Below are positions 1-5,320 of a stretch of DNA of 5,320 bases, piece by piece. The translations under genes were made by a program, and so were the position numbers. This stretch comes from Halanaerobiaceae bacterium (GTDB lineage Bacteria > Bacillota_F > Halanaerobiia > Halanaerobiales > CSSED10-376): assembly GCA_003557445.1 (NCBI GenBank), contig PWOK01000134.1, positions 1 to 5,320 of the forward strand, written 5' to 3'. The notes beneath the pieces are model-generated. The model had not been told where the DNA came from and did no database searches. It was given only the letters and a program-made list of their open reading frames with translations. Each line of letters begins with the position of its first letter. Position 1 is the first letter of the stretch.

Positions 1-489
1 AATGTAAGTGTGCAAACAATTAGACTTGATCGTATGGAGTTAAATATACCTGAAGTTCGCAAAAGAACTGAAATGGTTGCACAAAATGCTTATAAAAGTT
101 TAAAATCAGTTTCAGAAGGAGAAGTCATAGGAGAATTGATTAAATTAAACCTGGATAAAGAAGCTGAATCCTATCTTAATACTACCGGTGAAATGGCTTT
201 AAAAAAATCAAATATTATCCGTGGCCATCATATTTTTTCTCAGGCCAATTCTCTTGCTGTTGCAGTTATTAATGCAGAACTTGTTTTAACAGGTAGTGTA
301 GATATGCAGTTTAAAAAACCAGTTTTTATTGGTGATAAAATCCGTGCTATAGCCACTGTTTTTAATATAAACGATGGCAAATATCATATAGAAGTAAATA
401 CTTATAGAAATAAGGAAATAGTATTTACTGGCAAATTTATAATGTTTCCAAAGAAAGGGGGAAATGATTATAATGAGGATAGCTATTGA
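1..489 (+). CDS. fapR: FapR, malonyl-CoA-responsive repressor of fatty acid and phospholipid synthesis genes (5' partial)
   Basis: The frame is open from base 1 (first codon AAT), so the gene enters from upstream; GTG at 10 is an internal valine, not a start. The visible 162 residues begin inside the helix-turn-helix recognition helix (VSVQTIRLDR), matching Bacillus subtilis FapR from about its residue 32, so roughly 30 N-terminal residues are missing. After a linker (EVIGELIKLNLD) comes a hot-dog fold ligand domain with the hallmark RGHHIFSQANSLAVAV (residues 74-89). The arginine of RGHH matches B. subtilis Arg106, which contacts the malonyl carboxylate. In characterised species FapR binds inverted-repeat operators before lipid genes, often including its own, and is released by malonyl-CoA. 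Its position at the head of this operon suggests autoregulation, but the operator would lie outside the window. The C-terminal tail (after FIMFP) looks longer than in B. subtilis and overlaps the plsX start region. Confidence 0.95.
   Translation, partial: NVSVQTIRLDRMELNIPEVRKRTEMVAQNAYKSLKSVSEGEVIGELIKLNLDKEAESYLNTTGEMALKKSNIIRGHHIFSQANSLAVAVINAELVLTGSVDMQFKKPVFIGDKIRAIATVFNINDGKYHIEVNTYRNKEIVFTGKFIMFPKKGGNDYNEDSY
454..461 (+). promoter_or_regulatory. plsX ribosome binding site (inside fapR)
   Basis: AAAGGGGG matches AAAGGAGG except for one A-to-G change that still allows a G:U pair with 16S rRNA. It sits 11 bases before ATG 473 but only 2 bases before ATG 464. This spacing decides the plsX start in favour of 473. 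The site is entirely within the fapR coding sequence. Confidence 0.7.
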
Positions 490-1489
490 TGCAATGGGGG
501 GAGACAAAGCACCTGAATCCAATATTAAAGGTGTATCTGAAGCTTTAAAAAAACACAAAGATATTCATTTGATATTGGTTGGTAAAAATGATATTATTAG
601 AAAAAATATAAAAAAACACAAAATAAATGAAGAAAAAGTAAATATAGTGGATGCTCCTGATATAATCACTATGGATGAAGCTCCAACTAAGGCATTAAGG
701 AAAAAAAAATCTTCAATTGTGGTTGGAAGTAATTTAATTAAAAACCAGAAAGCTGATGCTTTTATTTCTGCTGGAAATACTGGAGCTGTAATGGCTTCAG
801 GAATATTTAATATTGGTAGATTATCTGGTATTAAACGTCCTGCAATTGCAACTGTTTTTCCTTCAAAAAAAGGGAATACACTTGTATTGGATGCAGGAGC
901 TAATGCTGATTGTAAACCTGAAAACCTGTTACAATTTTCTATAATGGGACAAATATATGCAGAACAATTACTGGGCAAAAAAAATCCTAAAATAGGTTTA
1001 TTAAGTATTGGTTCTGAAAAAGAAAAGGGTAATCAACTGATTTTGGACACTTATGGTCTTATAAATAATGATTTCAGAATTAAAAATTTTATAGGTAATG
1101 TAGAAGGTAGAGATATTTTTAATGGTAGTTGTGATGTGGTTATAACAGATGGATTTACAGGTAATGTTGTATTAAAAACCTCTGAAGGGGCACTATTATA
1201 TATAATGGATCTGCTTAAAGAAGCTTTAACTACAAATATATTAACAAAAGCAGGTGCTCTATTAATAAAACCCTATTTAAAAAAATTAAAAAACAAAATA
1301 GATTATCGACAATATGGAGGTGCACCATTACTTGGTTTAAAAGGAGCAGTAATTATTAGTCATGGTAGTTCTGATAGTACTGCAATTGCAAGTGCTATTT
1401 CAGTGGCCAGAAAGACAGTAAAAAACAAAATGGTAAACCACATAGAAGAAATAATTAACAGGGAAGGTGAAAAAGATAGTGAAGGCTAA
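473..1489 (+). CDS. plsX: PlsX, phosphate acyltransferase (acyl-ACP:phosphate)
   Basis: PlsX makes acyl-phosphate from acyl-ACP and inorganic phosphate, the first committed step toward phosphatidic acid in the PlsX/PlsY pathway; it is a peripheral membrane protein in studied bacteria. The 338-residue product has the family length and motifs: DAMGGDKAP (6-14), ISAGNTGA (98-105), GLLSIGSE (175-182), NFIGNVEGRD (205-214), TDGFTGNV (225-232), YGGAPLLGLKG (281-291) and SHGSSD (296-301). I chose ATG 473 (MRIAIDAMGG) because it matches the N-terminus of known PlsX proteins and is well spaced from the Shine-Dalgarno site at 454-461. The upstream in-frame ATG at 464 would add only three residues and lies too close to that site. 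The gene overlaps the end of fapR by 17 bases and the start of fabH by 11. It has several long A runs, including nine A at 701-709. Confidence 0.96.
   Translation: MRIAIDAMGGDKAPESNIKGVSEALKKHKDIHLILVGKNDIIRKNIKKHKINEEKVNIVDAPDIITMDEAPTKALRKKKSSIVVGSNLIKNQKADAFISAGNTGAVMASGIFNIGRLSGIKRPAIATVFPSKKGNTLVLDAGANADCKPENLLQFSIMGQIYAEQLLGKKNPKIGLLSIGSEKEKGNQLILDTYGLINNDFRIKNFIGNVEGRDIFNGSCDVVITDGFTGNVVLKTSEGALLYIMDLLKEALTTNILTKAGALLIKPYLKKLKNKIDYRQYGGAPLLGLKGAVIISHGSSDSTAIASAISVARKTVKNKMVNHIEEIINREGEKDSEG
1464..1470 (+). promoter_or_regulatory. fabH ribosome binding site (inside plsX)
   Basis: AAGGTGA matches the AGGAGGTGA consensus over its last bases and leaves 8 bases before GTG 1479. The alternative start, GTG 1467, lies inside this site and so has no usable site at normal distance. 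This supports 1479 as the fabH start. Confidence 0.65.
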
Positions 1490-2456
1490 AATAACAGGAC
1501 TTGGAAAATTTGTTCCTTCCAGAAAATTAAGTAATAAAGACTTAGAAGAAATTGTAGAAACAACTGATGAATGGATTACCACAAGAACAGGAATTAAGGA
1601 AAGAAGAATTGCAGAAGATGATCAATCAACATCTTCACTGGCTGTAAAAGCAGCACATCAGGCTTTAAAAGATGCAAATGTAGAAGCAGAAGAAATCGAT
1701 TTAATTATAGTAGCAACAGTAACACCTGATATGCTATTTCCGGCAACTGCCTGTATTATACAGGCTGAACTGGGTGCTGTAAATGCGGCAGCATTTGATC
1801 TGGAGGCAGGTTGTTCCGGTTTTCTATATGCTTTAAATACTGCAACTCAGTTTATCGAAAATGAAATGTATGAAAAAATTCTGGTTGTTGGTGCTGAAAC
1901 ACTTTCTAAAATAACAGACTGGAATGATAGAGGTACCTGTGTGCTTTTTGGTGATGGAGCTGGTGCTGTTGTACTGGAACCTACCTCTAAAGGAGGAATA
2001 CTTGCCTGTGAGCTGGGTGCAGATGGTCAGGGAAAAGATTTTCTTAAGGTTCCAGGGGGATGTTCATTTAAACCAATAAGTGAAGAAGTAATAGATAAAA
2101 AAGAACAATATATTAAAATGGACGGTAATCAGGTATTTAAATTTGCAGTTAAAATAATGGGTCAGGCTTCTCTTGATGTAATTAAAAAAGGAGGTTTAAA
2201 ACCTGAGGATATAGATCTTTTTATACCTCATCAGGCAAATAAAAGAATAATTAATTCTGCTGCTAAAAGACTAAAAATAAATTCTAATAAAGTCTTTGTT
2301 AATCTCCCAAAATATGGCAACACTTCTGGTGCTTCTGTTCCAATAGCTTTATATGAAGCCAGGGAAGAGGGTCTGGTTAAAAAAGGTGATAAAATTGTAC
2401 TGGTTGCTTTTGGAGCTGGCTTAACCTGGGCCTCAACATTAATTGAATGGATTTAA
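1479..2456 (+). CDS. fabH: FabH, beta-ketoacyl-ACP synthase III
   Basis: FabH starts fatty acid chains by condensing an acyl-CoA primer with malonyl-ACP. The 325-residue product carries the full thiolase-fold triad: Cys112 in EAGCSGF, His251 in IPHQANKRI and Asn281 in YGNTSGAS. It also has the N-terminal DEWITTRTGIKERR block (30-43) and GDGAGAVVLE (158-167). Phe87 lies where the E. coli acyl-pocket Phe87 is found, but primer choice (acetyl versus branched acyl-CoA) cannot be decided from that. I chose GTG 1479 (MKAKITGLG), which matches the usual FabH N-terminus and has a well-spaced ribosome binding site. A longer version from GTG 1467 would add four residues (MKKI) and is less likely. The start overlaps plsX by 11 bases, suggesting translational coupling. 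It is the only condensing enzyme visible here. Confidence 0.96.
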   Translation: MKAKITGLGKFVPSRKLSNKDLEEIVETTDEWITTRTGIKERRIAEDDQSTSSLAVKAAHQALKDANVEAEEIDLIIVATVTPDMLFPATACIIQAELGAVNAAAFDLEAGCSGFLYALNTATQFIENEMYEKILVVGAETLSKITDWNDRGTCVLFGDGAGAVVLEPTSKGGILACELGADGQGKDFLKVPGGCSFKPISEEVIDKKEQYIKMDGNQVFKFAVKIMGQASLDVIKKGGLKPEDIDLFIPHQANKRIINSAAKRLKINSNKVFVNLPKYGNTSGASVPIALYEAREEGLVKKGDKIVLVAFGAGLTWASTLIEWI

Positions 2457-2462
2457 AGGAGG
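2455..2462 (+). promoter_or_regulatory. fabK ribosome binding site
   Basis: AAAGGAGG is a consensus Shine-Dalgarno site, 6 bases before ATG 2469. It begins in the last two bases of the fabH stop codon. It supports this start for fabK even though the protein then has about seven more N-terminal residues than pneumococcal FabK. Confidence 0.8.
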
Positions 2463-2468
2463 AAATAA

Positions 2469-3446
2469 ATGAACTTTGTTGAAATTACAGTAAATAATGA
2501 TATATGTTCTTTACTAAATATAAAATATCCTATTTTACAGGGAGGTATGGCCTGGGTTGCAACAGGAGAACTTGCTGCTGCTGTTTCTGAAGCTGGCGGA
2601 CTGGGAATTATAGGTGCAGGAAATGCTGAACCTCATATTGTACAAAATGAAATAAGAAAAGTAAAAATGTTTACCGATAAACCATATGCTGTAAATATCA
2701 TGTTACTTTCACCCTATGTAGAAGAGGTAATAAATGTTATTATAAGCGAAAAAGTACCTGTTGTAACTACAGGAGCAGGGAGTCCCGGTAAATATATAGA
2801 CAAATTTAAAAGGCATAACATTAAGGTAATTCCGGTTGTTCCTTCAGTTGATCTTGCCAGAAGAATGGAAAGAATAGGGGTTGATGCTCTTATTGCCGAA
2901 GGTAATGAGGCCGGTGGTCATATAGGAGAATTAACCACAATGTCTTTAATACCGCAAATGGTTGATCAGGTTGATATTCCGGTTATTGCAGCAGGAGGTA
3001 TAGCTGACGGTAGAGGTTTTATTTCTGCTTTAACTCTTGGTGCTTCTGGAGTTCAAATGGGAACTCGATTTGTCTGTTCAGAGGAATGTACAGCTCATGA
3101 AAAATATAAAAAAGCAATCATTAATGCCAGAGATAGAGATGCTGTTGTAACAGGACGTTCAACAGGTCATCCTGTTAGAAATATTAAAAATTTATTAACA
3201 ACAAAAATAAAAAAAATGGAAAAAAAGGGTTTAACACCAGAAAGTATAGAGGATTATGGTAAAGGTAAATTAAGAAAAGCAGTTATAGAAGGTGATATTA
3301 AAGAAGGTAGTGTTATGGCAGGTCAGATATCTGGTTTAATTAAGGAAATTAAACCTGTCTCTCAAATAATTGAAGATCTTATGAAAGAGGCAAATGATAT
3401 TTTAAAAGAAACCTGTAAAAGTTATGGAGTGAATAATTATGTCTAA
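2469..3446 (+). CDS. fabK: FabK, FMN-dependent enoyl-ACP reductase II
   Basis: FabK carries out the last reduction of each elongation cycle (trans-2-enoyl-ACP to acyl-ACP) with FMN and NAD(P)H. It is a TIM-barrel flavoprotein unrelated to the short-chain dehydrogenase FabI. The 325-residue product follows Streptococcus pneumoniae FabK closely along its length: YPILQGGMAWVATGELA (20-36), GGLGIIGAGNA (43-53), NIMLLSPYVE (76-85), VVTTGAGSP (98-106), EAGGHIGELTT (147-157), PVIAAGGIADG (171-181), GVQMGTRF (194-201) and GSVMAGQISGL (280-290). His151 in GGHIG aligns with pneumococcal His144, proposed as catalytic. The family resembles nitronate monooxygenases (2-nitropropane dioxygenases), but the close match and the position inside a fatty acid operon make FabK much more likely. 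ATG 2469 has a strong ribosome binding site 12 bases after fabH. The end overlaps fabD by 8 bases. Confidence 0.94.
   Translation: MNFVEITVNNDICSLLNIKYPILQGGMAWVATGELAAAVSEAGGLGIIGAGNAEPHIVQNEIRKVKMFTDKPYAVNIMLLSPYVEEVINVIISEKVPVVTTGAGSPGKYIDKFKRHNIKVIPVVPSVDLARRMERIGVDALIAEGNEAGGHIGELTTMSLIPQMVDQVDIPVIAAGGIADGRGFISALTLGASGVQMGTRFVCSEECTAHEKYKKAIINARDRDAVVTGRSTGHPVRNIKNLLTTKIKKMEKKGLTPESIEDYGKGKLRKAVIEGDIKEGSVMAGQISGLIKEIKPVSQIIEDLMKEANDILKETCKSYGVNNYV
3426..3432 (+). promoter_or_regulatory. fabD ribosome binding site (inside fabK)
   Basis: GGAGTGA, a GGAGGTGA-like site lacking one G, lies 6 bases before ATG 3439. It is within the last codons of fabK, so fabD translation is probably coupled to that of fabK. 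Confidence 0.6.
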
Positions 3447-4364
3447 TAAAATTGGATTTATTTTTCCAGGTCAGGGTTCACAGTTTGTGGGTATGGGAAA
3501 AAATATAGTGGAAAAATTTCCAGAAAGTAATACTATTTTTGAAAAAAGTAAACAAATATTAAATTATGATCTGAAAAAACTTTGTTTTGAAGGACCTGTA
3601 GAAAAATTAAATAATACACGTTATACACAACCTGCTATTTTTACTATTAGTTATATAATTTTTTCTTATTTAAAAAGTAATAATATATATCCAGCAATGA
3701 CAGCCGGACACAGTCTGGGCGAATACAGTGCTTTATGTGCAGCTGGTTCCTTTAGTTTTGAAGAAGGGCTTTATCTAGTTCATAAAAGGGGACAATTGAT
3801 GGATAGTGCAGTTCCCGAAGGAGAAGGCAGTATGGCTGCCATTATAGGTCTTGAAAAAAATATAATCTTAGATTTTTGTAATGAGGTAAATGGTATTCTG
3901 GAAATTGCCAATATAAATTGTCCAGGACAGATAATTATTTCTGGAGATAAAAAGGCATTAAAAACAGGTATGGAAATTGCAAAAAACAGGGGAGCCAGGA
4001 AAGTAATTGAATTAAATGTAAGTGGACCATTTCACAGTTCTTTAATGGAACCTGTACAGAAAAAATTAAATGAAGAAATTAATAATATAAAAATTAAATC
4101 TCCAGAGATACCTGTAATAGCAAATGTTTCAGCAAAATTTATCAATAATAAGGAACAGGTAAAAAAAGAACTTTTAACACAGCTTACGGGAACAGTTTGC
4201 TGGGAGGAAAGTATGGAATTAATGATAAATAAGAATATTAATATATTTGTTGAAACAGGTCCGGGAAAGGTTTTAAAAGGTTTAATGCGCAGAATTAACA
4301 GAAAGGTTAAAGTTTTTGGTACAAAAAATCCTGATGAGATAATAGAGGAATTGGGGGTGAAAAA

Positions 4365-4368
<4 letters not shown>
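3439..4368 (+). CDS. fabD: FabD, malonyl-CoA:ACP transacylase
   Basis: FabD moves the malonyl group from CoA to the phosphopantetheine arm of ACP, supplying the extender for FabH and the elongating synthases. The 309-residue product has the standard family length and active site: FPGQGSQ (9-15, with oxyanion-hole Gln12), nucleophile Ser92 in GHSLGE (90-95), Arg117 in HKRGQLM (binds the malonyl carboxylate), His199 in GPFHS and Gln248 near the C-terminus. VETGPGKVL (271-279) is another conserved block. Ser92 and Arg117 have the same numbers as in E. coli FabD. ATG 3439 gives the expected short N-terminus (MSNKIGFIFPGQGSQ) and has a Shine-Dalgarno-like site at 3426-3432. The stop overlaps the fabG start as ATGA. 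It sits between enoyl and ketoacyl reductase genes, as is common in Gram-positive FASII operons. Confidence 0.97.
4353..4360 (+). promoter_or_regulatory. fabG ribosome binding site (inside fabD)
   Basis: GGGGGTGA resembles GGAGGTGA with one A-to-G change and ends 4 bases before ATG 4365. It lies in the last codons of fabD, and the start and stop codons share bases, so stop-restart coupling between fabD and fabG is likely. Confidence 0.65.

Positions 4369-5320
<952 letters not shown>

Noticed and set aside
464..472. ATG 464 as plsX start (three residues longer)
   Set aside because: It is only 2 bases after the Shine-Dalgarno site; ATG 473 has normal spacing and gives the usual MRIAIDAMGG N-terminus.
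286..558. 90-codon minus-strand open frame across the fapR/plsX junction
   Set aside because: It is antisense to two secure genes, has no recognisable domain, and its Phe/Ile/Tyr-rich content is typical of reverse-strand AT-rich shadows.
565..978. 137-codon open frame on the minus strand opposite plsX
   Set aside because: It is fully antisense to a motif-verified plsX, resembles no family I recognise, and its hydrophobic composition is what the reverse complement of Lys-rich AT-rich codons produces.
1467..1478. GTG 1467 as fabH start (four residues longer)
   Set aside because: It overlaps the AAGGTGA site itself; GTG 1479 lies 8 bases after it and matches the FabH N-terminus better.
1400..1582. 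60-codon minus-strand open frame across the plsX/fabH junction
   Set aside because: It is short, antisense to both genes, and has no motif or supporting context.

Overview
This window is a compact run of seven same-strand genes for type II fatty acid synthesis (FASII) and the start of phospholipid synthesis. The order is fapR (5' end cut off) - plsX - fabH - fabK - fabD - fabG - acpP (3' end cut off). FapR is a lipid-synthesis repressor found in Gram-positive bacteria. Together with a FabK-type enoyl reductase, strongly AT-rich DNA and near-consensus AGGAGG/AAGGTGA Shine-Dalgarno sites, it points to a low-GC Firmicute. A Clostridia-like anaerobe, possibly in or near Halanaerobiales, is my best guess; this is inference and a genus cannot be read from the sequence.

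Layout: 1-489 is the C-terminal five-sixths or so of FapR, and the missing N-terminus lies before base 1. plsX (473-1489) starts inside the end of fapR. fabH (1479-2456) starts inside the end of plsX. fabK (2469-3446) follows after a 12-base gap that carries AAAGGAGG. fabD (3439-4368) overlaps fabK by 8 bases. fabG (4365-5114) overlaps fabD by 4 bases (ATGA). acpP (5132-5320) follows a 17-base gap with an 11-base consensus ribosome binding site and runs off the window after 63 codons. There is no non-coding stretch longer than 17 bases and I see no internal promoter, terminator, RNA gene, repeat or mobile element. This looks like one polycistronic unit whose promoter lies upstream and whose end lies downstream.

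How the genes work together: FabD loads malonyl groups onto ACP (acpP). FabH condenses an acyl-CoA primer with malonyl-ACP. FabG reduces the 3-ketoacyl-ACP. FabK performs the final enoyl reduction. PlsX converts the finished acyl-ACP to acyl-phosphate for membrane phospholipid synthesis. FapR, which releases DNA on binding malonyl-CoA in characterised relatives, would tune the set to precursor supply. The dehydratase (FabZ), the elongating condensing enzyme (FabF) and acetyl-CoA carboxylase are not in the window.

All catalytic residues I could check are present and every reading frame is intact. I found no evidence of a previously undescribed system. The findings below are modest: start-site corrections, overlap architecture, the choice of FabK, and homopolymer or slippery tracts.
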